Shown here one piece after another: positions 56,267 to 63,387 of a DNA stretch of 64,000 bases. The notes under the pieces were generated by a model. It was not told the DNA's origin, ran no database searches, and worked only from the letters and a program-made list of their open reading frames with translations. Made by a program: the position numbers and the translations under genes. Origin of the DNA: Neolewinella marina (GTDB lineage: Bacteria > Bacteroidota > Bacteroidia > Chitinophagales > Saprospiraceae); the NCBI RefSeq assembly GCF_002631205.1, contig NZ_PDLO01000007.1, forward strand, positions 1-64,000, given 5' to 3'. Position 1 is the first letter of the stretch. Each line of letters starts with the position of its first letter.

Positions 56267-57184
56267 TTACCCGGCTTCGTCCCCGGCGAACTCCGGAGCG
56301 GCAATGGTATCCGTCGGTGCCGCCAGGGTAGCGGTGTGGAGGACCAACACTGGCCGCTGCGACCGCAGCGCCAGGTCCTGGGTAAGGCTGGCGCGAAGCA
56401 TGGCACGCCAGCGGCTGCGGGTCTGGTTGACGATAACGATGAGGTCGGCATCCACTTCATCGGCGTAGCCCATCAGGCCGTGGGAGATGTCTTTGTCCTC
56501 CACCGTCACTACCTCAAAGGGATAGTTGGCCGCCGGGGTGCGGTCCAGCAACTCCTCCATGAGTTTCCAGGGCAGGAAGCGGGGCTTGCCCTTTTCGGCC
56601 AGGGTATTAACGTGGATGAAGTGGACCTTGGCCCCGAAGAGGTTGGCCAGTCCCTCAAGCTGCCAGAGGGGGTAAGGGTCGGCGGTAGTGTAATTGTTGG
56701 CCACCACGATCTCTTCAAAGGAACGGAAACTGGCGCCATCGGGTACCAGGATCACTGGCCGGCGGCAGGCTTCGCTCACCGTAGTTGAGGTGCTGCCCAG
56801 CCACTTGTCGAGCATGGGCGGTGAACTGCGGGGTGCCATCACCACCAGGCTGATGTCGGGGCGGTGGGCCCGCTTGATGATCGCCGCGGAGGGGCTGAAG
56901 CTCACCTCGGTCTCAAAGGTCACTTCCACCCCACAGGGCGGTTCTACCAGCGGCTGGGTGGCTCCCGGTCCGGTGGAGTAGGCGAACTTGCGCAGCTGTT
57001 CTTCGTGGCTGCCCTGGATGGTACCGTCTCCCGTAATGTAAAGGGGGACGCGGGGATCGATCGACCCGCTGTAGTAGTGGGTGAGTACGACATCGAGGTC
57101 CATTTCTTCGGCCAGGTGGAGGGCAAAACGGTAGGCGTTGTGGCAGGGCAGGCTGAAGTCGACGGGAATTAGGATGCGGGACAT
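56267..57184 (-). CDS. Tandem universal stress protein (ATP motif degenerate)
   Basis: 305 residues from the ATG at 57184. Two UspA domains of about 150 residues each. The nucleotide pattern in the first reads A-P-R-S-S-P-P-M-L-D-K-W-L-G-S, keeping only the last Gly, so ATP binding is doubtful. It ends 14 nt after the Crp-fusion gene in convergent orientation and shares a 145-bp divergent promoter region with the next usp gene, which contains a Crp/Fnr-type site. Confidence 0.88.
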   Translation of the reverse strand: MSRILIPVDFSLPCHNAYRFALHLAEEMDLDVVLTHYYSGSIDPRVPLYITGDGTIQGSHEEQLRKFAYSTGPGATQPLVEPPCGVEVTFETEVSFSPSAAIIKRAHRPDISLVVMAPRSSPPMLDKWLGSTSTTVSEACRRPVILVPDGASFRSFEEIVVANNYTTADPYPLWQLEGLANLFGAKVHFIHVNTLAEKGKPRFLPWKLMEELLDRTPAANYPFEVVTVEDKDISHGLMGYADEVDADLIVIVNQTRSRWRAMLRASLTQDLALRSQRPVLVLHTATLAAPTDTIAAPEFAGDEAG

Positions 57185-57246
57185 GGATGCAAGCGGGTTG
57201 GTGAGCTTCAAAGTTCCGCGCCCGATCAGCGGATCGGGGTGTCGGA

Positions 57247-57262
57247 AATCACGGCCGTGATT
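57247..57262. promoter_or_regulatory. Perfect 16-bp palindrome in the divergent usp promoter
   Basis: AATCACGGCCGTGATT is symmetric over its whole length. It directly adjoins the Crp/Fnr-type site and lies 63 nt from one usp ATG and 68 nt from the other. Spacing and position suit an operator for a dimeric regulator, though not the usual TGA-N6-TCA orientation. Confidence 0.55.
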
Positions 57263-57274
57263 GATCTGTGTCAC
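57261..57274 (+). promoter_or_regulatory. Crp/Fnr (FixK-like) site between divergent usp genes
   Basis: TTGATCTGTGTCAC matches the FixK/Fnr consensus TTGA-N6-TCAA at seven of eight positions. Its centre is 62.5 nt before the usp ATG at 57330 and 83.5 nt from the ATG at 57184. The decamer CTGTGTCACC recurs in the same orientation upstream of the usp gene at 62524. Confidence 0.6.
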
Positions 57275-57329
57275 CCGGTGCGGGCGGGCCACCACCCAAT
57301 TTTACCACAAACAACAGAGTCCGTTCGCC

Positions 57330-58247
57330 ATGAAGAAGATCACTTCCATCCTCGTCCCTACCGATTTCGGCCCCGCCGCGCTCAATGCCTACCGCTACGC
57401 CCTGCGGATGGCCGACACCCTCGGGGCCACCATCGATCTGCTGTACGTCATACCACCCACCCCGGCCAATATGGGCTACGGGTCATTCGTCGATCAGCTT
57501 TCCATTACCCTCCAGAAAGAAGCCCGGGAGGAAGTGGTTGCCTTTTCCAAGCAGGGCATCACCGAGGTCGGCAAGGACCTCAACAAGGTGCCCGGCATCC
57601 GTACTTTCGTCCGGGCGGGTGAACTCGGCTTTTGCCTGCGGCAACACGTCGAGCACGAAGGCAGCCAGCTCATCATCATGGGCACCTCCGGCAGCCACGG
57701 CAACTGGGACGATATCCTCGGGACGAACACCTCCTCCCTGGTCAATCGCGCGCCCTGCCCGGTGCTGGTTATCCCATCCGGGGCCCCCTACACCTCCCTG
57801 GAGTCGGTTTGCTTCGCGACCGACCTCCACAGTGCGGGCGCCTTCCAGGCCCGCAAGATCCTCCAGGCCCTGCGGCCTTTCCGGCCCAACCTTCACTTCC
57901 TCCACGTCAATACCGACGAGGGAGAGGCAGGAGAATTTGACCTGGAACTGCTGCGGGAAATGTTTGACCGGCCGGAATACGGCTACCGCGCCACTTTTAC
58001 GGACCGCATGGCCGCGGACACCATCGGCGCCATTTTCGCCTACGCCTTCGAAAACAAGTGCAGCATGGTGATTATGCACCGGCCGGAACGCCCCTGGTTC
58101 CAGAAGCTGCTGCGCAAGAGCAACACCAAGGAAGCCGTGCTGCGCGCCCGCCTGCCCCTCCTCATCCTGACCACCGACCACATCATGGCCCAGGAGGGAA
58201 CGGCCCGCTCGGCCGTGGCCCAGCGCCCGGACGGAATGCCTTCCTAA
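57330..58247 (+). CDS. Tandem universal stress protein, ATP-binding type
   Basis: 305 residues from the ATG at 57330, the same length as its divergent neighbour. The first UspA domain carries an intact G-x2-G-x9-G-T pattern (M-G-T-S-G-S-H-G-N-W-D-D-I-L-G-T), so it should bind ATP. The second domain lacks the pattern. A Crp/Fnr-type site lies upstream. An additional frame up to 57261 is not needed. Likely part of the regulon of the adjacent FixL-like/Crp-fusion pair. Confidence 0.9.
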   Translation: MKKITSILVPTDFGPAALNAYRYALRMADTLGATIDLLYVIPPTPANMGYGSFVDQLSITLQKEAREEVVAFSKQGITEVGKDLNKVPGIRTFVRAGELGFCLRQHVEHEGSQLIIMGTSGSHGNWDDILGTNTSSLVNRAPCPVLVIPSGAPYTSLESVCFATDLHSAGAFQARKILQALRPFRPNLHFLHVNTDEGEAGEFDLELLREMFDRPEYGYRATFTDRMAADTIGAIFAYAFENKCSMVIMHRPERPWFQKLLRKSNTKEAVLRARLPLLILTTDHIMAQEGTARSAVAQRPDGMPS

Positions 58248-58270
58248 ATCCGGGCCATTTCGATCACTTA

Positions 58271-58297
58271 CCCCCCGGCGATTGTATCGCCGGGGGG
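58271..58297. terminator. GC-rich hairpin after usp
   Basis: CCCCCCGGCGAT (58271-58282) pairs perfectly with ATCGCCGGGGGG (58286-58297) over a TGT loop, 24 nt after the usp stop. No T tract follows; it may still cause termination or protect the mRNA 3' end. Confidence 0.55.
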
Positions 58298-58337
58298 ATA
58301 ATCCCGGTGAAAGCCCCTGACCATTACACCAGTGCCC

Positions 58338-59729
58338 ATGCCCTCAGATTCAATTCACCTGCGCTTTCTCGGCGGCGCCGGTACCGTTACCGGCTCCAAA
58401 TTTCTCCTCGAGGTGGATGACCGGCGCATCCTGGTAGACTGCGGCCTCTTCCAGGGGCTCAAGACCCTCCGTAACCTGAACTGGGCCCGCCCCGACTATG
58501 ATCCGGCTACCCTGGACCTGGTGATCCTGACCCACGGCCACCTCGACCACTGCGGGTATTTTCCCCGGCTGGAGCGGTATGGCTTCACCGGGGAAATCTG
58601 GGGTACGGAACCCTCCCTCGCCGTCGCCGAGATCATCCTGCGCGATAGCGCCAAGCTGCAGGAAGAGGAGGCTAACCACGCCAACCGCTGGGGGTACAGC
58701 AAGCACCACCCCGCCAAGCCCCTCTACGCCACGGAAGACGTACCACGGACCCTCGAGCGATTCCGGCCCCAGGCAGCCGGAAAGTGGCAGCAGGTGAGTC
58801 CGGCAGTGGCCGTCCGCTTCCGACCCGTGGGCCACATCATCGGGGCCGCCTTCCTGGAAGTTGACATTGACGGACGGCGGCTGGTATTTTCCGGCGACGT
58901 AGGCCGCCCGGGGGATCCGCTGTTGCCGGACCCGGAACGCCCGGAACGAGCCGACTGGCTGGTGATCGAAAGCACCTACGCCGACCGCCTCCATCCCCCT
59001 GCCGATCCCGCCGAACAACTCGGACAACTCATCACGGAATCCTACGCCGATGGCGGGACGCTCATCATCCCCAGTTTCTCCGTCGAGCGCGCCCAAAGTC
59101 TCATGTATTACCTGTGGCAACTCCGCCAGGCCGGCAAACTCCCCGCCGGTATGCCGTTGTACCTCGACAGCCCCATGGCTTCCCGCGTACTTCACGTATT
59201 TGACCGCTTTCCGGACTGGCACAAACTCAGTCCGGAAACCTGCCGGAATATGGCCGATACGATTCATACCGTACGGACCTACCCGGAGAGCCTGGACGTA
59301 CAGGCGCGGGAGGAATCCCGGGTGGTGATTGCCGGCAGCGGCATGGTGACTGGTGGTCGCGTGCTTTCCTACCTGACCCGCCACGTTGAAGATGCGCGAA
59401 CGCGGGTGCTGCTGGTGGGGTTCCAGGCCCAGGGTACGCGGGGGCGTCAGCTCGAGCAGGGAATCCACGAAATCAAGATCTTCGGCAAATATTACCGGGT
59501 GAAGGCCAGTATCCACCGCTTGGAAGGGCTTTCCGCCCACGCCGACCAGCAGGAATTGCTGCACTGGGCCGGTGAAATCCAGCCGGATCCGGCAGGAGTG
59601 TGGATCGTCCACGGGGAACCCCACGCGGCCGACGTCCTGCGGGTGAAACTACGGGACGCCTATGGGTGGTCCACCTTTGTCCCCGCCCTGGATGAGACCG
59701 TCACGCTGAAGGTGCCGGTAGCCGGTTAA
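58338..59729 (+). CDS. Beta-CASP metallo-beta-lactamase RNase-like protein
   Basis: 463 residues from the ATG at 58338 (a GTG two codons earlier is possible). The metal-binding HxHxDH is H-G-H-L-D-H at residues 66-71; G-H-I-I-G-A-A near 168, the beta-CASP Asp/His motifs I-E-S-T-Y-A-D near 216, S-G-M-V-T-G-G near 338 and S-A-H-A-D near 396 follow. This is the CPSF73/YSH1-like group, RNA nucleases in many bacteria and archaea. It lies in the usp cluster, suggesting RNA turnover as part of the same response. Stop codons overlap with the convergent AhpD-like gene. Confidence 0.88.
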   Translation: MPSDSIHLRFLGGAGTVTGSKFLLEVDDRRILVDCGLFQGLKTLRNLNWARPDYDPATLDLVILTHGHLDHCGYFPRLERYGFTGEIWGTEPSLAVAEIILRDSAKLQEEEANHANRWGYSKHHPAKPLYATEDVPRTLERFRPQAAGKWQQVSPAVAVRFRPVGHIIGAAFLEVDIDGRRLVFSGDVGRPGDPLLPDPERPERADWLVIESTYADRLHPPADPAEQLGQLITESYADGGTLIIPSFSVERAQSLMYYLWQLRQAGKLPAGMPLYLDSPMASRVLHVFDRFPDWHKLSPETCRNMADTIHTVRTYPESLDVQAREESRVVIAGSGMVTGGRVLSYLTRHVEDARTRVLLVGFQAQGTRGRQLEQGIHEIKIFGKYYRVKASIHRLEGLSAHADQQELLHWAGEIQPDPAGVWIVHGEPHAADVLRVKLRDAYGWSTFVPALDETVTLKVPVAG

Positions 59730-60073
59730 GCGGAGGACTTGGCGAACTGCTCCAGGGCCTGCAGGGCTTCACAACCGTACATTACGGCCGGGCCGCCACC
59801 CATTAATACCGCGACGCCAATGGCCTCGGCGATTTCCTCCTGCCCGGCACCCGCCGGCAGGGCATCGTGGACGTGAAAGGCAATACAGCCGTCGCAACGC
59901 ACGGTGATGGCAATGGCCAGGGCTAGGAGTTCCTTGGATTTCCGGGAAAGCGCCCCATCGGCCAGGCTGTCGCGGTGCATCTGTCCGAAGGATCGCATGG
60001 TATGGGGGATCATACCGGAGAGCCGTTTCATGGCTCCCTGGAGTTCGCGGTGGTGAGCGACGTAGTCTTTCAT
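59726..60073 (-). CDS. AhpD-like carboxymuconolactone-decarboxylase-family protein
   Basis: 115 residues, all helical. The redox motif C60-D-G-C63-I-A-F-H67 with an upstream Glu (E48) matches AhpD-like alkylhydroperoxidases. It is the last gene of a four-gene minus-strand operon (usp, lipoprotein, usp, this gene), and its ATG overlaps the upstream usp stop (ATGA). A role in peroxide or redox defence is likely, in line with the stress proteins. Confidence 0.9.
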   Translation of the reverse strand: MKDYVAHHRELQGAMKRLSGMIPHTMRSFGQMHRDSLADGALSRKSKELLALAIAITVRCDGCIAFHVHDALPAGAGQEEIAEAIGVAVLMGGGPAVMYGCEALQALEQFAKSSA

Positions 60074-60939
60074 AATACCTGCCGTTGAAAGGGAATCACG
60101 AGAATGGGCACCCCGCTGCGGTTGATGAGGGGCCGCAGGTGGCCCGGGGCGATGAGCCGTTCGAGGAAGCCCCGCCGCTCGCCGCCCAGGATCAGCAGGT
60201 CGATTCCCGTGCGCTCCGTATAGGTCAGCAGTTGCTTCACCACGGGGCCGTGATTGAGTTCATCGAGGTGGTAGGTGTAGCTCGGGAAATTCGGTCCACA
60301 CGCGAGGTCAAGGAATTCCTTCTTGGTTTGCCATTCGGCTTCCGCATCCCGTCCGGCCACGTGAACGAAATGGACCTCAGGCCGCAGGGCCCGGATGATC
60401 TTCCTGGCGAATCCACTCATGTGGCGGATGTCGTCGGTCCCGTCAAATGCCAGGGCCAGTCGTTCCACCCGGGGGTAGCCGTAGTCCTTGGGAATGAGGA
60501 TTACCGGACAGCCGCCGCGCAGGGCTACGGCCCGCGCTACTCCGCCGAAGGCTCCCGGTGGCTGCAGCCCGGCGCCGGTACCCACTCCACCCATCACGAT
60601 GAGGCCCACATCTTCGGCATGGGATAGCTCCGTGAGCTGCTTTGCGGCACCTCCCTCGAGGGCCAGGGTTTTTACGGCGGGCAGCACGTCCATCCGCCCC
60701 TGGAAGGTGGCCAGCACGGGCTCCACGTTGCGGCGGGTGAAATACGAAAGGCGGTCCTCCAGTCGCTGCCGCTCGGCCGCCCGGGCGCGGCTGGAGATGG
60801 TCTGTGAGGTGCTGAGGCGGACGTCAAAAACGTGGACGACGCTCAGGTCCATCTTCATGGTTTCCGCCAGGTAGGTCCCGAAACGGGTGGCGGCCGCGGA
60901 GGTAGCGGAAAAATCTACGGGGACGACGATGCGTTTCAT
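60070..60939 (-). CDS. Tandem universal stress protein, diverged
   Basis: 289 residues, two UspA domains. The first reads M-G-G-V-G-T-G-A-G-L-Q-P-P-G-A-F-G-G at the nucleotide loop; the first G-x2-G is present but the spacing to the last Gly is longer than in the consensus. It is co-transcribed between the lipoprotein and the AhpD-like gene. Family function only. Confidence 0.88.
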   Translation of the reverse strand: MKRIVVPVDFSATSAAATRFGTYLAETMKMDLSVVHVFDVRLSTSQTISSRARAAERQRLEDRLSYFTRRNVEPVLATFQGRMDVLPAVKTLALEGGAAKQLTELSHAEDVGLIVMGGVGTGAGLQPPGAFGGVARAVALRGGCPVILIPKDYGYPRVERLALAFDGTDDIRHMSGFARKIIRALRPEVHFVHVAGRDAEAEWQTKKEFLDLACGPNFPSYTYHLDELNHGPVVKQLLTYTERTGIDLLILGGERRGFLERLIAPGHLRPLINRSGVPILVIPFQRQVL

Positions 60940-60950
60940 AATCGGGGTGA

Positions 60951-61703
60951 TTATCGGGCGGCTACCTCGGCGGGATACATCACCGCGGCGGCCAGGAAGT
61001 GAAAGAATTCGGTCCGCACGTGGGCCGCCGAAGTGGCCATGGGACCGTGGTTTGCCTCAGCCAGTTGTCGCTCGAAATCTGCCAGGGCATTGGTGAGCCG
61101 CAAGGCGGCGTGTTCGGTGGTGGTGCTGCGGCTCAACCGGCCCGGCAGGGTACCCGCCGCGTAGACGGGCGGGATGGCCTGGAAGCGGTCCCAATGGTTG
61201 CGGGCCTGCTGGTAGGCCACGGCGTATTCTCCCCACTCCAGCAGGCACATCATTTGGTCCTGGCTGATCTCACTGACCCAATCCCACTGCCGGCTGAAGG
61301 CGTAGAGCAGGTCCAGGGGATGGTCCATGCCGTATTGGGGCCGCAGCTCTCCGAGGTTGTTGTGCAACTGATTCAGGTGGCTGATGATCCGGTGGGCGGG
61401 GGCATTGTCCACGGCGTTGCGCAATCCCACCATCCAGAGGTCGATGCGGCGGAGTACATCCCGCTCCTGGGCCGTAGGAGAAACCCGCAGGTAGGCGGTG
61501 CGCAGCTCGTTCCAGTTGCGCAGGGCCGCGGCGGTCGCTGCCCGGGCTACGGTGGGGTCGTCGGTTTCGGTGGCGATCCATACGATCAGTAGTTGGCGTT
61601 CCAGTTTGTCGGCGTCCATCTGCTGGTCCGGAGAACAACTGAACAGCATCCCGGCGGCGGGGGCAAGGGCGATCAGCAAGAGGGTTTTGAAGAAGGGCAT
61701 CAT
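60951..61703 (-). CDS. Orphan helical lipoprotein of the usp operon
   Basis: 250 residues from the ATG at 61703. A signal of the lipoprotein type ends L-F-S-C (Cys near residue 23). The mature protein looks wholly helical, with heptad-like segments and clusters of aromatic and His residues (A-F-S-R-Q-W-D-W-V-S near 140; F-F-H-F-L near 236). It has no recognisable family; a metal- or heme-binding helical bundle is possible but unproven. Its ATG overlaps the upstream usp stop, so expression is coupled to the stress operon. Confidence 0.75.
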   Translation of the reverse strand: MMPFFKTLLLIALAPAAGMLFSCSPDQQMDADKLERQLLIVWIATETDDPTVARAATAAALRNWNELRTAYLRVSPTAQERDVLRRIDLWMVGLRNAVDNAPAHRIISHLNQLHNNLGELRPQYGMDHPLDLLYAFSRQWDWVSEISQDQMMCLLEWGEYAVAYQQARNHWDRFQAIPPVYAAGTLPGRLSRSTTTEHAALRLTNALADFERQLAEANHGPMATSAAHVRTEFFHFLAAAVMYPAEVAAR

Positions 61704-62524
61704 GAGGCAACGCTTGAAAGGGTGGTCACCTCCTGGAGGATAAGGACGGGGACGGGGGAGCGCCAGATGATTTCCCGGGTGTTCGAGGCGACGATCAGGC
61801 GGCTCAGCCAGGTCGACTGCCGGTGGATCACCGTAATCAGGTCGACGCCCGTCAGCTGGACAAATTCCCGGATGGCTCCCTCCACCGTGTCGCCGTCGGC
61901 GAGCTGGTAAAAGAAATCGTGGCGCACCTCGGCGAGCAGTTCCTTGAACCTTTCGTCGGGGAGTTTTTTCTCGCCGGACTCCTGGTAGTGGAAGACGCGC
62001 AACTCGGTGGTGGCCCGTTCCACCAGTTCGTACAGGGGATACAGCGTCTTGGCGTTGCGGACGGGGCGCTGGTCGGTGGCCCACATCAGGGCGCGGGGGA
62101 AGGCGGGGGGGAAGCCGGCGGGAACCGCCAGGATGGGCACCGTCACCTCATCCATCAGGGCGGTGGTGGTACTGCCGAAGAAACGTCCGGCCACCTGGTT
62201 CTCCCCTTGGCAACCCATGACCACCAGATCGAAGGGGTTGCGGTAGATGAGGCGCTTGAGGCGCCCGATGGGCTTGCCCAGCTGAATGTGGATGTCTACT
62301 TCCAGCCCCTGGTCGCGCAGGCGTTCGGCCCGGGCGTGGAGGGCCTTTTCCTGTTGCTGGTACAGTTCCGAGCTCACTTCGCCGATGCGCAGCGGATCCC
62401 GCGGCAGGGAGTGAATGTAGACCAGCGTCAGGCGGGCCGAAAATTCCTCGGCCAACAAGCGGGCGTATTCGAGCGCGTTGTCGGCGGGGGAACTGAGGTC
62501 GGTGGGTACTAATACGTGTCGCAT
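61700..62524 (-). CDS. Tandem universal stress protein, ATP-binding type
   Basis: 274 residues, two UspA domains. The first has G-C-Q-G-E-N-Q-V-A-G-R-F-F-G-S, an intact G-x2-G-x9-G-S pattern. It is the first gene of the operon usp-lipoprotein-usp-AhpD, all joined by short overlaps or an 11-nt gap. A Crp/Fnr-type site is centred 41.5 nt upstream of the start codon. Confidence 0.9.
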   Translation of the reverse strand: MRHVLVPTDLSSPADNALEYARLLAEEFSARLTLVYIHSLPRDPLRIGEVSSELYQQQEKALHARAERLRDQGLEVDIHIQLGKPIGRLKRLIYRNPFDLVVMGCQGENQVAGRFFGSTTTALMDEVTVPILAVPAGFPPAFPRALMWATDQRPVRNAKTLYPLYELVERATTELRVFHYQESGEKKLPDERFKELLAEVRHDFFYQLADGDTVEGAIREFVQLTGVDLITVIHRQSTWLSRLIVASNTREIIWRSPVPVLILQEVTTLSSVAS

Positions 62525-62559
62525 ACCACAAAAGTGGTCAGCGGCCCGGCCTCAGGAGG

Positions 62560-62571
62560 TGACACAGGTCA
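62560..62571 (-). promoter_or_regulatory. Crp/Fnr-type site upstream of the usp operon
   Basis: TGACACAGGTCA on the plus strand is a TGA-N6-TCA core with perfectly inverted TGAC/GTCA ends. Read on the coding strand it contains CTGTGTCACC, the same decamer as in the site at 57261. The centre lies 41.5 nt before the A of the ATG at 62524, a position typical for activators only if the mRNA is leaderless. Confidence 0.5.
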
Positions 62572-62613
62572 TACCCGGCGGTGATATCGCGCAACGGCGG
62601 CGGGGTGGGGGGC

Positions 62614-63246
62614 TTACTTCAGCCAGTGGCCCATGTCCAGCTGCTTGGTACGCAGGTAGTTGCGGTTGGCTTCACCGGGGGATACGATGATCGGGAGGCG
62701 GCGAACCACCTCGATGGGGCCTTCGCCAAAGGAGTCGACCTTCAGCGGATTGTTGGTCAGCAGCTGGATCCGGCGGATGCCGAGGTCCTGCAGGATGCCC
62801 TGGGCCACCCCGTAGTGGCGGGCGTCGATTTCCAGCCCGAGGTGGAGGTTGGCCTGGATGGTGTCCAGCCCCTGGTCCTGCAGCTGGTAGGCCTTGAGCT
62901 TGTTGATGATGCCGATGCCGCGGCCTTCCTGCCGCAGGTAGACCACGATTCCCTTCCCGGCGGCAACCATGCGCAGGGCCCGGTCGAGCTGTTCACCGCA
63001 GTCGCAGCGTTTGGAACCGAAGAGGTCGCCGGTGATGCATTCGGAATGGAGGCGGACGATAACGTCGTCCTTGGGATCCATCTCCGGGTGGACGAGGGCC
63101 AGGTGGGGAGTATAGTCCTCGGCGTCGCCGGCGTAGGCGATCATACGGAAATCCCCGTAGGGGGTCGGGATGAGGGCTTCGGCGCGTCGGGTGGCGGCGG
63201 CAAGGTCAGCGGGGGGCAACAGGATGGGTTCGCCGTGCTCGGGCAT
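62614..63246 (-). CDS. ribA: GTP cyclohydrolase II
   Basis: 210 residues. First step of riboflavin synthesis, opening the imidazole ring of GTP. The zinc cysteines are in S-E-C-I-T-G-D and K-R-C-D-C-G-E (near residues 70-86); the L-R-Q-E-G-R-G-I-G near 105 and L-L-T-N-N-P-L-K near 163 are family motifs. It is the stand-alone enzyme without the RibB domain. Only 89 nt separate it from the usp operon start; it is probably transcribed on its own. A TACCCTTGC box lies upstream near 63271-63279. Confidence 0.94.
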   Translation of the reverse strand: MPEHGEPILLPPADLAAATRRAEALIPTPYGDFRMIAYAGDAEDYTPHLALVHPEMDPKDDVIVRLHSECITGDLFGSKRCDCGEQLDRALRMVAAGKGIVVYLRQEGRGIGIINKLKAYQLQDQGLDTIQANLHLGLEIDARHYGVAQGILQDLGIRRIQLLTNNPLKVDSFGEGPIEVVRRLPIIVSPGEANRNYLRTKQLDMGHWLK

Positions 63247-63323
63247 GGGGGTAAATCGGGGTTATGCGTGCAAGGGTAACGCCTGGAAGCAGCGGGGGTT
63301 GCATGATGGGTCCTCCCGAAACG

Positions 63324-63361
63324 CCGCCGCCCGCCCCCGGAGGTTCGGGGGCGGGCGGCGG
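63324..63361. terminator. Long GC hairpin between ribA and the metalloprotease gene
   Basis: CCGCCGCCCGCCCCCG (63324-63339) pairs perfectly with 63346-63361 over a 6-nt loop. It lies 26 nt after the metalloprotease stop. There is no T tract; very stable hairpin that could stop RNA polymerase or protect mRNA. Confidence 0.6.
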
Positions 63362-63387
63362 ACGGGTAGGATCCCGGGGACGGGAAC

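Noticed and set aside
1651-63246. Phage, integrative element or defence island
   Set aside because: No integrase, transposase, restriction, toxin-antitoxin or phage structural gene is visible; gene content and base composition are even, apart from the short AT-rich gap at 9.63-9.80 kb.
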